Assembly: GCA_963773335.1 (NCBI GenBank)
Contig: CAVZAT010000004.1
Coordinates: forward strand, 186,001 to 250,000
DNA length: 64,000 bases
Direction of reading: 5' to 3'
Source: UBA4742 sp963773335
Lineage (GTDB): Bacteria; Actinomycetota; Acidimicrobiia; Acidimicrobiales; Acidimicrobilacustridaceae
Shown here: piece by piece, positions 47,594-56,847 of the stretch
Position numbering within the stretch: position 1 is the first letter of the stretch
How the letters are laid out: every line of letters begins with the position of its first letter
The notes under the pieces: model-generated
What the model saw: only the letters and a program-made list of their open reading frames with translations
The model's database searches: none
What the model was told of the DNA's origin: nothing
Program-made: the position numbers and the translations under genes

Positions 47594-48456
47594 ATGCAAC
47601 CGGAACGCCAAGACGTCGAGCTCACCTCCCATGGCGCCACTCTGCGCGGCTGGCTCTACCCCGCCACCAAGGACGCTTCCGGCCCGGGCATCGTCATGGC
47701 CCACGGCCTGACGGCCGTGCGCGAGATGTTCCTCGATCGCTACGCCGAGGTGTTCGCGACAGCCGGCTTCACGACCCTCGTCTATGACCATTTCGGCTTC
47801 GGATCGAGCACGGCGAGCCGCGCCAGTGCCCCTCGCCGAGCCTGCAACTCGAGGGCTACCGCGACGCCGTTGCCTGGCTCGGCAGACAAGCCTCGGTAGA
47901 CGCCGGCCGCATTGGCCTCTGGGGCTCGAGCTTCTCTGGCGGCGAGGTCATCATCCTCGCCGCCGAGGACCTGCCCATCGCCTGTGCGGTGGCCCAGGTG
48001 CCGGCGCTCGCCGAGGGCGGGCCCGGTCTCCCGACCGGCGCACTGGCCGCCGTCACCGAGGCGCTCGAGCAGGGCCGCGACGACCTGGTCCTGCCGGCGA
48101 CGACGGCAACACCCGACGGCGACGGCGTCATGTTCGAGGACGGCGCCCACGACTGGTTCCGCGCGGGTCTCGGCCGAGCGAGCACCGACCTGGCGCAACG
48201 AAGTGCGCGTCAGTGACTCCTTAAGCCCTTCCGCCCCATCGACCACCTAGCGGGAGCCAAGGTGCCGCTCCTGCTCCTCGTCGCCCCGGCCGACGCCCTC
48301 ACGCCACCAGGCCCGGCCACCGCCGTCGCCGCCGCCACGCCCCTCGTAGAGGTCGTGGACATCCCCGGCGGCCACTTCGCTGCCTACGAGTCAGGGTCCG
48401 CGGCGTCCATCGAGCCCACCGTCGCCTTCTTTCGGCGCCACCTCGGCGAACACTGA
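47594..48456 (+). CDS. Alpha/beta hydrolase (frameshifted)
   Basis: From ATG 47594: MQPERQDVELTSHGATLRGW, GPGIVMAHGLTAVREMFLDR (oxyanion region) and AGFTTLVYDHFGFGSS. After a shift near 47820 come LEGYRDAVAWLGRQASVDAG and RIGLWGSSFSGGEVIILAAE with nucleophile Ser in GSSFSGG. After a second shift near 48200 the chain continues VPLLLLVAPADALTPP (acid Asp) and DIPGGHFAAYESGSAAS (catalytic His), ending FFRRHLGEH. About 287 residues. Resembles the DUF1100/dienelactone-hydrolase-like bacterial hydrolases; substrate unknown. Divergent from furA. Confidence 0.85.
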
Positions 48457-48722
48457 CGGCCCGGAACCCCCCCCCAGCCCCGGATCCAGCTTCGTCGTCG
48501 GCGTCGCGCTCTCGGTCGACGGCGGCCACGCCGCCCAATGAGACCATCGCCTCGGGATACACCCCACGCCGAACCGCTGTCATAGGGGGGCTCTCGGCCA
48601 TCCTGTTCGCTGCTGTTGTTCGTCTCCGAGGAGATCCTGGACCAGGGCGATGAAGCCGGCAGCGGCGCGGACCCAGGTGTACCAGCCATCTCGGTTCGGG
48701 CCGATGGTGGTTAGCTCGGCGT

Positions 48723-49207
48723 GTGGCTACCTCTGGGCCGGTGATCGACTACCGGCGGGCGTTCCGGCTCGAGGACCCGCCGGAGGCGGTGTGGGCCATG
48801 CTGGAACGCACCGGAGAGTTCGAAGGGTGGTGGGGTTGGCTCGGCGACTTCCGTCTCGACGGTCCCGGGGTGGAAGCGGGATCGGTCCTGGTCGGTGTCG
48901 TATCACCATCGCTGCCGTATCAGATGCAGATTCGAGTCGAGCTGGAGCGCTGCGTGCGATCCGTCGGCCATTGACGGGCGGTGCACGGCGACCTCGAGGG
49001 CCATGGCCGCCTCGAGCTGTCGCGGACGGCGACGGTACGATTGCGTCGGTCACTTGGTCGATCGAGATGATGCAGCGATCGATGCGCACGGCCGCCAGGT
49101 TCGCCCACCCGCTGCTGCGCTGGGGCCACGACCGAGTCGTCGACGCGACGGTGCACGGGTTCCGTCGCCAGCTCGCCTCTACCAGAGGCGGGCCACAAGC
49201 AAGCTAG
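48723..49207 (+). CDS. SRPBCC family protein (frameshifted)
   Basis: From GTG 48723: VIDYRRAFRLEDPPEAVWAM, GEFEGWWGWLGDFRLDGPGV and SLPYQMQIRVELERC, then after an indel near 48955 DGDGTIASVTWSIEMMQRSM, RTAARFAHPLLRWGHDRVVD with a C-terminal helix GFRRQLASTRG. About 161 residues of START-like fold. The 3' end overlaps the tail of the convergent UbiA-like gene by about 29 bp. Ligand unknown. Confidence 0.75.
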
Positions 49208-49912
49208 CGGCCAGCGCGATGAGCCCCCAAGACATCGCCCTGAGCGCGCTTCAAGCGGGGCCCGCAGCTCCTTCTCGTCCAAAGACCAAGTCGTGCCGTC
49301 GGCGAACACGACCGATCCGTGCACGCCTTGGCCTCGGCGGCGCAGAAACCGTGCCGGTTTGCTGAGGCTGCGCTGCGCGTACGACAGGGCGAAGGCGGCG
49401 ACGCCACCGAGCACTGCGGCCGCACCCAGACCTTTGGCCTGCGCGACATAGGCGGTGAGCAACGGGAACGCACCCCACGCGGCGGCAAAGCCGCCGTCGG
49501 TATGGACGATGCCCCCGAAGAGCTCCGTGTTGTAGGCCACGACGAGCAGCGGTCCGACCACGATGAACGGGACCAGCACCAACCCGACCCGGGCCACCCC
49601 AGCGACCCCAAGTCCCACGGCCACGATGAGACCGACCACCGTCACTGCCACCAACGCGGCGCTCGGGATGCTGGTGCCCAGTGGCCGTCCATGCAACTCG
49701 TCGAGGGCATGAGCGCTCAGACCCACCGCAGCGAAAAACGCGAGCAGGGTGGCCACGAGCCGGGTCACATCGAGTTCCGGGGCAAGGGACGCGCCGATGA
49801 CGACGTAAGACAGATGCCAAGCCGTGTAGGGGGGATGCAGCAGCGTCCACCAGTCGCGCCACTCTCCCGACCGTGCCGCGTAGTAGGCGGGACGGCGGTC
49901 GGGGTCAGGCAC
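49179..49912 (-). CDS. UbiA-like multi-pass membrane protein (one frameshift)
   Basis: About 244 residues starting 8 bp before the methyltransferase stop. Seven or eight hydrophobic helices: WWTLLHPPYTAWHLSYVVIG, VATLLAFFAAVGLSAHALDE, LVAVTVVGLIVAVGLGVAGV, VGLVLVPFIVVGPLLVVAYN, AAWGAFPLLTAYVAQAKGLG. HALDELHGRPLGT resembles the first Asp-rich region of UbiA prenyltransferases (NxxxDxxxD), here degenerate. A cytoplasmic loop has FADGTTWSLDEKELRAPLEA, and after an indel the last helix is SWGLIALAASLLVARLW. Probably a UbiA-superfamily or quinone-related membrane protein; the catalytic aspartates are not clear. Confidence 0.6.
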
Positions 49913-50625
49913 GCGGTTTCGTTCCCCACATCACGAGGCCGCCGCCCAGACTCATGACTCGAGTACCGACGTCAACCAGGCCGACGTTCTCCCAGGCCTG
50001 GACGTGCCAGTCCAATGGGTACTTCCGGTAGTGGTCCGAGATGCTCGGTCCGAGGAACCGACCGACCTCCCACCACTCGCGCCCTCCGGTCAGCCATCCG
50101 CTGGCCGGAAGCACGAACCGTGTGTAGAGCCACCACCACCCTCGCCAGAACCGGTTGGGTGGGACGAAGAACTCGAGGCTGGCCACGGTCGAGCCGGGTT
50201 TCACGACGCGGACCAGCTCCTCGAGCGTCGCATGGGGATCGGCCACATAGCGCAACAAGTAGGTGAAGCTCAGCCCGTCGAACGTGGCGTCCGGGAACGG
50301 CAAGTGCTCCGCTCGACCCACCGTGAGGTTGACCCGGTCATCCAGGCGGGAACGTTGCACATTGGCCTGGCCGCGCCGCAGCATCTGCTCGGTGAGATCG
50401 ATCCCGACCACCGCCGCCGCGCCGCGGCTCAGCCAGCTGGATCGCGACCCCCGCGGTGCCGGAGGCGACATCGAGCAGCAACCTCGACCGAGTCGCGACG
50501 AGGTGGTCGCACATCTCCCGGCGCCACCGGCGGTTCTGACCCAGGGACAGTAGCTCGGCCAGGCGGTCGTACCGGTCCGGCAGCTCGTCGAACAACTCTT
50601 GAGCGATGTGGTTGGGATCGGACAT
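49905..50625 (-). CDS. UbiE/MenG-type methyltransferase (one frameshift)
   Basis: From ATG 50625: HIAQELFDELPDRYDRLAEL, LSLGQNRRWRREMCDHLVAT and SRLLLDVASGTAGVAIQLAE (motif I). After an indel near 50430: AAVVGIDLTEQMLRRGQANV, VNLTVGRAEHLPFPDATFDG and LSFTYLLRYVADPHATLEEL with VRVVKPGSTVASLEFFVPPN, the UbiE signature region (YLLRYV..P). The end is DWHVQAWENVGLVDVGTRVM and GGGLVMWGTKPRA. About 240 residues. Such enzymes methylate demethylmenaquinone or related isoprenoid-ring compounds. Operon with the UbiA-like gene, divergent from the reductase 56 bp away. Confidence 0.85.
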
Positions 50626-50681
50626 CGTTCTTCTCCGGCCGGGCCACCTACCCTAGGTCCAACACCCGCCGGAGGAGGACC

Positions 50682-51941
50682 GTGTCCGACGATCGCTTCG
50701 ACGTCGTGGTCGTCGGGGCCGGCCCCGCCGGCAGCGTCGCCGCACTGGTCCTCGCCCGAGGCGGGGCGCACGTTGCGCTGGTCGACAAAGCCGTGTTCCC
50801 GCGCGACAAAGCCTGTGGTGACCTGATCGGCCGCGTGGCGTGCAACTCCTCGTCGACCTCGACCTCGCCGTCCCCGGCGCCGTCCCCGTCGGTGACATGA
50901 TCGTCGTGGGACCGACCGGCCGGCGAGTGCGGCTGCCATGTCTCCCCGGGCACACCTACCCCGACCACGCCATCGCGGTACCCCGAACCTCGCTCGACAT
51001 GGTATTGCGAGAGGCTGCTCTCTCCGCCGGCGCCGCACCGTTCATCGGTCAAGCCGTCGACGTGGTACGGGGACCCGCCGGGATCGAAGGCATAGCCCTG
51101 GCCAACGGCACGCAGCTTCGCACCGACACGATCATCGGGGCGGACGGCGCCACCAGCCGCGTCGCAGAGGCGACCGGGCTGGTAGATCACAACCTGGTCA
51201 TGTGGGGGTTCGCCATACGCACCTACCTCGACCAGCCGGTCGAGATCCCGGCCATCATCTTGTGGGAGCCGAACCGGTGGCGGGCGCTGCGCGGCTACGG
51301 ATGGCTCTTTCCCGGCCCCGACGGGCGAGCGAACGTCGGGCTCGGCGTCGGCACCCTGGCCGACCGCGAACGGCTCACAGGCGGTCCGCCGGCTACCCCA
51401 GTTCCTCGACCACCTGCACCGGCTCGATTTGCTGCCGTCCCAGCCGAGCCAATCGGCCCGAGTCGGCGGCTGGCTCAAGATGGGCATGATCGGCACAACG
51501 CCAGCGATCGATCGAGTGTTGCTCGTGGGCGACGCCGCCGGTCTTGTCAACCCGCTGCAAGGCGAAGGCATCGCCCAGGCCATGCGCAGCGGACACGCCG
51601 CCGCCCATGCCATCCTGGCCACCAGAGGGCAACCCGGCATGGCCACCGACCGCTACCGCGCCTGGCTGCGCACCGAGCATCTTCCCTACCAGGGAATCGC
51701 GGCGGCCATGCAATCGGCCCTGCTCCCCCACCCCACCGCCATCGCCGCACTCGGCCGCCTACTCACCCAACCCCTCTTCGCCCGGGCCCTGGCGCCCGGA
51801 TGGTCCGTCTTCTGGAACGAGCTGCTCGACGGCGCCGCATCCGGCCGCGGTCGAACCACGGCCGCACTCGCCACCCGCGTCGGCACCGTCGCCGCCGCCC
51901 GAACGCGCACCTGGGAAGTGCTGGACCGCACCCTCCGGTAA
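50682..51941 (+). CDS. Geranylgeranyl-reductase-family flavoprotein (frameshifted)
   Basis: From GTG 50682 with GGAGGAGGACC upstream. FAD-binding start DRFDVVVVGAGPAGSVAALV, then FPRDKACGDLIG; after a shift LLVDLDLAVPGAVPVGDMIV, VPRTSLDMVLREAALSAGAA, TIIGADGATSRVAEATGLVD, ALRGYGWLFPGPDGRANVGL (the YGW.FP block of geranylgeranyl reductases). After a second shift near 51390 the chain gives DRVLLVGDAAGLVNPLQGEG and IAQAMRSGHAAAHAILATRG, ending in a helical domain. About 418 residues. Members reduce isoprenoid double bonds, including the menaquinone side chain (MenJ), which suits the neighbouring UbiE and UbiA-like genes. Confidence 0.88.
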
Positions 51942-52084
51942 TGCGAGCGTTCAGGTCAGGCTTTCGAGATCCGCGATCCCGATGGCTGCTCGAGTTCCCG
52001 ACGTCGTGAGCCAAGTAGCCTCCGCCTCGTCGACGAAGTGATTCGGCCTGGGTTTGACGGGTGCTCGTAGGGTTGGTTCCTAAG

Positions 52085-53370
52085 CCTCGATCCACCGATC
52101 TTTCGGGGTGAATCCTGACTGGGACGATGCGTGCTTAAGTCGTCGTTGTCGCAGCTCGGAGGCACTTTCTGTGAGGTCAGTATCGCGGTGGATCGACCGG
52201 ATCGAAGCGACCTTCGATGACCCGAATCTGGTGGCCAACGCTGGACGATCTTGGTGGCGACCCTGCGGCGCGGCTGGGTCTGGAAGCGCTGGTGAACGAC
52301 GTTGCGCTGTCGGGCGGGTGGGTGGAGCGCGGCCGGGTCGGAAGGTCTTGACGTTGATCCACACGATGTGGCGGGCGGGTCTCACATTGACCATGCCGAC
52401 ATGCTGCGTGCCGGAGCCACCCAGTCGGTGTTGGGGTTCCGGTGATGGCCCGTCCACGTTGGGGACGTTCCTGCGGGCGTTCACCTTCGGCCACATCCGC
52501 CAGCTCGACAAGGTGTTGGCGAAACGATCCGCCGGGCCTGGGCGGCGGGCGCCGGCCGGTCCGACCGGTTGGTGATCGACTCGACTCGACGATCACCGAA
52601 GTCCACGGCCACGCCAAGGGCGGAGCCGGTACGGCTACACCCGGGTTGGGCTATCACCCGCTGTTGGCCACCCGGCCGACACCGGTGAGGTGTTGCACGC
52701 CCGGTGCGCAGGCTGCCACACCCTGCCAACCGTGTCGAGAGTCGTCGCCCGGGCGACGGGCCGGGCGACCGTCCGTTGGTGCTGCGAGCCGATTCGGGGT
52801 TCTGGTCAGCGAAGACGATCGCCACGCTCGCCGGCTGCGTGCGCTACTCGATCACCATCACCCAGACCACAACGTGAAGCCGCATCGCCGCCATTCCGCG
52901 ACACTGGTCGAATCGACTACCCGGCCGGCGGCGCCGAGGTCGCCGAAACGACCTACAAGAACTACCGGCTCGTCGTGCGCCGCACCCGACTCACCGACCC
53001 GCCCAAGCCGACTGTGGCCCGACTGGCGACACCACGCGTTCATCACCGACGTCACCGACCCGGTCAACGCCGATTGTTCCACCGCCACCACGCCGTGGTC
53101 GAGTTGACATCCGCGACCCTCAAAGAAGGCGCCGGGCTCGAACACGTCCCTCCGGACAGTTCCTGGCCAACGCCGCGTGAGCTTCTGGCCGTGCTGGCCA
53201 CAACCTCATCCGCTGGACTGTCCCCTCCGGCTCGACCGACGAGACCCCCTCGTCGTCGCCCGACCATCCGCACCCGCTACCTCGCCCTCCCCGCCGACTC
53301 GTAACCGAGCCGCCCACCCTCCGTTCCCCCCTGGCCGGGCCGCCGCGTCGGTCTGATCAAGGTCACGGTG
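52085..53370 (+). mobile_element. IS1380-family insertion sequence, copy 2 (right end missing)
   Basis: The left end CCTCGATCCACCGATC at 52085 is the same terminal repeat as copy 1, including the outer CTAAG. Transposase sequence follows on the plus strand. Copy 1 is on the minus strand, so the two are inverted relative to each other and 19-20 kb apart. No matching right repeat (ATCGGTGGATCGAGG) is found before 53.7 kb, so this copy is truncated near 53.3-53.4 kb. Confidence 0.75.
52171..53300 (+). pseudogene. IS1380 transposase, degenerate
   Basis: Starts at GTG 52171: SRWIDRIEATFDDPNLVANA, GGARPGRKVLTLIHTMWRAG, PSTLGTFLRAFTFGHIRQLD. In other frames follow VIDLDSTI-like residues, TYKNYRLVVRRTRLTDPPKP, VVELTSATLKEGAGLEHVPP and IRTRYLALP. 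Many indels, and the last ~50 residues are altered (LAGPP instead of NWPWATF). Clearly homologous to copy 1 but diverged, thus not a recent duplicate. Confidence 0.8.
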
Positions 53371-53696
53371 GTGGGCGGACTCGACCTCGGCTGGGGTTCG
53401 TTGAACCATTCGAGCCTCCCGGGTGGCGATCGCGAGGTCATCGAGGCTTTGCCAGGGTCGGGGGTGCCGATATGTGCCGTTGCCGGCCACCGCCGAGGCA
53501 GGCATTGACTGGGACTCGTGGAGATGTCCCGGTAGGGACTCGAAACCCCACCAGATCCCCGATCCAGTGACCTGCACTTTCGCGAAATCTCGTGGGGGTT
53601 CAACTCGGTGTCGGAGGGGCCACTCGTACCTTAAACCCACGGGCTCTTCGCCCTTCGGAGTACGGGGTGGCCGTGTGACCATGGGCCCGGAGTGGC
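53371..53696. other. 326-bp stretch with no supported gene
   Basis: Follows the decayed end of IS1380 copy 2. Minus-strand text near 53520-53580 (GGTTTCGAGTCCCTACCGGG) resembles a tRNA T-arm but its stem does not pair and no cloverleaf can be built. Nothing else recognisable; probably debris at an insertion site. Confidence 0.4.
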
Positions 53697-53884
53697 TCAT
53701 CCATTGGGGTCGTCGGCGAGGCTCGCGTCGGGGTCGATGTCCTTCACTGCCTCCCCGATCTCGATGAACCGCACCCGCACGGCGTCGAAGATCAGGCCGT
53801 CGGCCAGCGTGCCACGCCCCAGATGCGAGCGGATCGCCGCCCTGCGGCCAGTACGTCCTCGAGTCGCTGCGTGTCGGCTCTCAT
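53697..53884 (-). pseudogene. HepT toxin, frameshifted and C-terminally truncated (relic 3)
   Basis: ATG 53884 overlaps the antitoxin stop (ATGA), the standard MNT-HepT arrangement. MRADTQRLEDVLAA leads, after an indel, into IRSHLGRGTLADGLIFDAVR then VRFIEIGEAVKDIDPDASLA and a stop. Full HepT proteins have about 110-120 residues with an R-x4-6-H RNase motif and a target tyrosine after this point. Here about half the protein is missing, so it should be non-toxic. Confidence 0.7.
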
Positions 53885-54399
53885 AGCGGGATCGCCTCAG
53901 CGAGAACCTGCGATGCAAGACCGGACTTCAGCCTCGCTGCGGGGACCACATCAACCTCTCGCCCGAGCATCTCACCGATCTCGCGCTCGAGGCCGCTGAG
54001 CCCGATGAGGCCCGCATCGTCTGCGAGATCTACGAGGAGGTCAACGTCGCTCGACTCCGTGTCACCACCACGGGCCACGCTTCCGAACACCCTCACGTTC
54101 AGCGCGCCGCGCCGCGACGCCGCGTCGATGATCGCCCGACGGTGATGACGCAAGCTCCGGCCCAGTCGTGTGTCAGGCAGACCAGGCGTCAGACCCTGTT
54201 CGGGGACCAGGTCCACCCGCAGCCGGTGTCCTGACGCTGCGACCAGCTTGGTCAACATGGACAGTCCAGGTTCGCGACGGCCGCTCTCGTACGCGCTGAT
54301 GACCGGCTGGGACACCCTCGCCCGCCGAGCCAACTCGGCCTGGGACAAGCCAGACCGCCGGCGGGCTTCCCGAATCAGCGCTCCGGCATCCCCAGACAT
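53881..54399 (-). CDS. XRE helix-turn-helix fused to MNT nucleotidyltransferase antitoxin
   Basis: Intact 172 residues from ATG 54399. Residues 1-65 are an XRE/HipB-type DNA-binding domain (LIREARRRSGLSQAELARRA, RVSQPVISAYESGRREPGLS). Residues about 95-172 are a minimal nucleotidyltransferase with RVFGSVARGGDTESSDVDLL, containing the GSxxRG and DxD catalytic residues, then GLERSEIGEML-like residues and EVDVVPAARL. MNT antitoxins silence HepT by adding AMP to a tyrosine. The fused DNA-binding domain would also let it regulate its own promoter. Coupled by ATGA to the truncated hepT. Confidence 0.88.
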   Translation of the reverse strand: MSGDAGALIREARRRSGLSQAELARRARVSQPVISAYESGRREPGLSMLTKLVAASGHRLRVDLVPEQGLTPGLPDTRLGRSLRHHRRAIIDAASRRGALNVRVFGSVARGGDTESSDVDLLVDLADDAGLIGLSGLEREIGEMLGREVDVVPAARLKSGLASQVLAEAIPL

Positions 54400-54408
54400 G
54401 AGGACATC

Positions 54409-55533
54409 TTATAGCGGATCGTCTATGACCACAACGAGATCGGAAAGGTTGGCCGCCCGGCCAGCAACGCCGCCAGACGCAGGGCAGTCGGCGTCGGTCA
54501 TCGAGGGTCGCTCTGGGCAGGCCCCACTCCTCCGGGATCGGGACCACGTGTTCGTCGATCTGATCGGGGGCGGGTCGATCCGGGCCCCGTGTAGAATCCA
54601 GAGCAGGATGCTGAGGATCACGATGGCGATTCCGGCGATGGCCGCGACCGCCCCGACATACGAGGGCCCGAGGTCCGCTGCCTTCAGGTCACGGTCCTTG
54701 AGCACGATGACCACGGTGCCGGTCACCAGGGTCGCGGCGACGACCAGACCGACCCCGAGCACGAGAAGACGCCAGCTCGAGAGAGATCGGCCGAAGATCT
54801 CGGGCATGGGGGCGGTTCCGATCCCGCGCCACGCGATGAGCACGGCCAGCGCCGCCGTCGACCACACCGTGGCGACGAGGTAGGCGGCGACGACGTCGCT
54901 GGGGCGATGCCATCCCGGACGTGAGTGTCGCCGCTCCGATGGCCACCGTGTAGCCCATCCCGATCACGCCGGCCATGACCCGAGTCGCGGCGGCACCACC
55001 AGAACCAGTGCCAACGCGAGTGACATGGCCACGGTGGCATGGCCGCTCGGAAAGCTCGGCACCGTTGCCGCTCCCGGCCGGTTCAACAGGTCCGGTCGAC
55101 TCAACAGATTCGTCTTCAGTACCTGCGTCGTGACGTTCGCTCCCGCGATGATCACGGCGACCCCGAGCGCCAAGCGTGGCCTCCGCCGGGTCACGGCGAG
55201 CAGCAGCAGCACCGATCCGGCGACAGCGAGGGAGGTGAGGCTGATCGTGTCGAGCGCCCTCGTCGAGGTCAGCTGGACGAGCTGGTCGCCGCTTCGCCCG
55301 ACGATGGCGGCCTCGTCCACCCGTTGGCCGGAACGAGTCCGGACCGCACCGATGTAGAGCCCGGCCACCGCGCCGGCACACAGCAGTCCGAACACGACGA
55401 GAATCGTCACCCGCCACCGGGCCGTCAACCGCCGGCCATTGCCGGCCGCCGGCGGAACGACCGGGTCGACGTCGTCCAATCCCCTGGCCCCTTCCGACGA
55501 CCGTGACGCCGGATCGCTCGACGGGTCGGCCAT
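54409..55533 (-). CDS. PAP2-family membrane phosphatase (frameshifted)
   Basis: From ATG 55533, about 374 residues. A hydrophilic head (SSDPASRSSEGARGLDDVDP) precedes a helix (RVTILVVFGLLCAGAVAGLY). Phosphatase motifs are TTQVLKTNLLSRPDLLNRPG (KxxxxxxRP), VPSFPSGHATVAMSLALALV (PSGH) and, after an indel near 54980 and another near 54910, SGWHRPSDVVAAYLVATVW (SRxxxxxHxxxD-like). Three more helices follow, with WRLLVLGVGLVVAATLVTGT. Family members dephosphorylate undecaprenyl pyrophosphate or lipid phosphates. It lies just upstream of the XRE-MNT gene with 9 bp between. Confidence 0.85.
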
Positions 55534-55779
55534 CCCCGAGAGTATGGCCTGACACGACGACGCCCCCGCCCAGCCAGCCTGTACCCGCCGGGGACTCATC
55601 ATCATTCGCGCCACCGCGCCCTCCGGTCGGCGACGTTGGTGGCACCATTGATCACCTGACGAATCGCTACCCCGACAGTCGCCGTAGGCGGTGTACGACT
55701 CGAGGCATCGGCGGGATACCTCCGCAACCGGTCGCCGGAACCTCACCCCCACTGGTGTGTTGACCGCGGCGGACGGTCG

Positions 55780-56847
55780 TCAGCGAGGCATCCAGGATCC
55801 TCGCCACGGATCGTCCCGCTTCAGTGGCAGGGTCTCGGTCGATCCGGTGCTGGCCGAGCGGTACCAGGCGGTGACCAGCTCCAGCGTCGCACGCGCGTCA
55901 TCGAGGGTGACGGGCAGCTCGCCGTCGGGGAGGGCGTCGACGAAGGCCTGGAACTGGCCGGTGTACTGACCGGGGGCGGCGGCGAGGTCACGCCAGATGT
56001 CCTCGGCCTGCGCTTCGGTCTGCGCATCGCGGAAGTCGAAGCGCCAGGGCCCCCGGGCGGGGTCGTAGGGGTCGGTCGAGGACTCGATGGTGACGTGCTC
56101 GAAGCACCACACCAGCCGCGACGACTCCCGGGCGGCGCCCGTGGTGACGTTGAAGGTCATCAGCGCTCCGTCGACGGTCCGCCCAACGGCCGCGGCGCAG
56201 TCCTCGGTGTCGACGTTGTTCACCCGTGTCGCCATCAGCGCGTGCAACTCGACGATCGGCCCGCCGATCCAGGTGAGGAGGTCGTGGATGTGGATCGCGT
56301 GGTTCACGACGGTCCCGCCGAGCGCGCCCGCCCAGGTCGCCCGCCATGGCGACTGGCGGTAGTACTCGGCGTCGCGGCGCCACCAGGTCGAGGCCGACGC
56401 CGTGTAGAGGCGCCCGGTGACCCCCGCGTCCACCAGCGCGCGCGCCCGTGCCGCTCCCGGCCCGAACCGGTACTGCAGGATGGGCATGAGCCGCGCCCCG
56501 GTGAGCCGTCGGGCACGTCCGGCGGCCTCGTCGAGGCGGTCGCAGGCCGCCACCGAGTCGACGAGCGGCTTCTCGCAGATCACATGCACTCCGGCCTCGA
56601 GGCAGCGCACGATCTGCTGCTCGTGCCCCGCGGGCGGGGTGCACAGGTCGACCACGTCCACGCCAACCTCGAGCAGCTCGTCCAGCGAAGCGGTGGTGAC
56701 GAGCCGCCAGTCCTGCCCCGTCTTGGCCTGCCGGTCCGGGTCGACCTCGGCCAGGGCCACCGCGGCGGCACCGCGGACGTCGAGCCACGACAGGAGGTGG
56801 AGCTGTCCTATTCCCATGCCGACCACGCCCACTTGCAGCGGTGTCAT
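55780..56847 (-). CDS. Gfo/Idh/MocA-family oxidoreductase 2
   Basis: Intact 355 residues, ATG overlapping the upstream stop (ATGA). Rossmann start LQVGVVGMGIGQLHLLSWLD; VVDLCTPPAGHEQQIVRCLE; GVHVICEKPLVDSVAACDRL with the EKP motif; C-terminal domain with LGGTVVNHAIHIHDLLTWIG, where the GGxxxxxxxHxxDLxxWxxG pattern holds the catalytic histidines. Such NAD(P)-dependent dehydrogenases oxidise sugars, inositols or sugar acids. It is the last gene of the LacI-led operon, presumably acting on the same carbohydrate as the paralogue before it. Confidence 0.92.
   Translation of the reverse strand: MTPLQVGVVGMGIGQLHLLSWLDVRGAAAVALAEVDPDRQAKTGQDWRLVTTASLDELLEVGVDVVDLCTPPAGHEQQIVRCLEAGVHVICEKPLVDSVAACDRLDEAAGRARRLTGARLMPILQYRFGPGAARARALVDAGVTGRLYTASASTWWRRDAEYYRQSPWRATWAGALGGTVVNHAIHIHDLLTWIGGPIVELHALMATRVNNVDTEDCAAAVGRTVDGALMTFNVTTGAARESSRLVWCFEHVTIESSTDPYDPARGPWRFDFRDAQTEAQAEDIWRDLAAAPGQYTGQFQAFVDALPDGELPVTLDDARATLELVTAWYRSASTGSTETLPLKRDDPWRGSWMPR

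Noticed and set aside
48457..48722. Minus-strand readings between the hydrolase and SRPBCC genes (e.g. TWVRAAAGFIALVQDLLGDE)
   Set aside because: Short, interrupted by stops and unmatched to any family I know; left unannotated.
53515..53585. tRNA-like T-arm on the minus strand
   Set aside because: The loop-like TTCGAGT has no complementary 5-bp stem and no acceptor, D or anticodon arm can be built around it.
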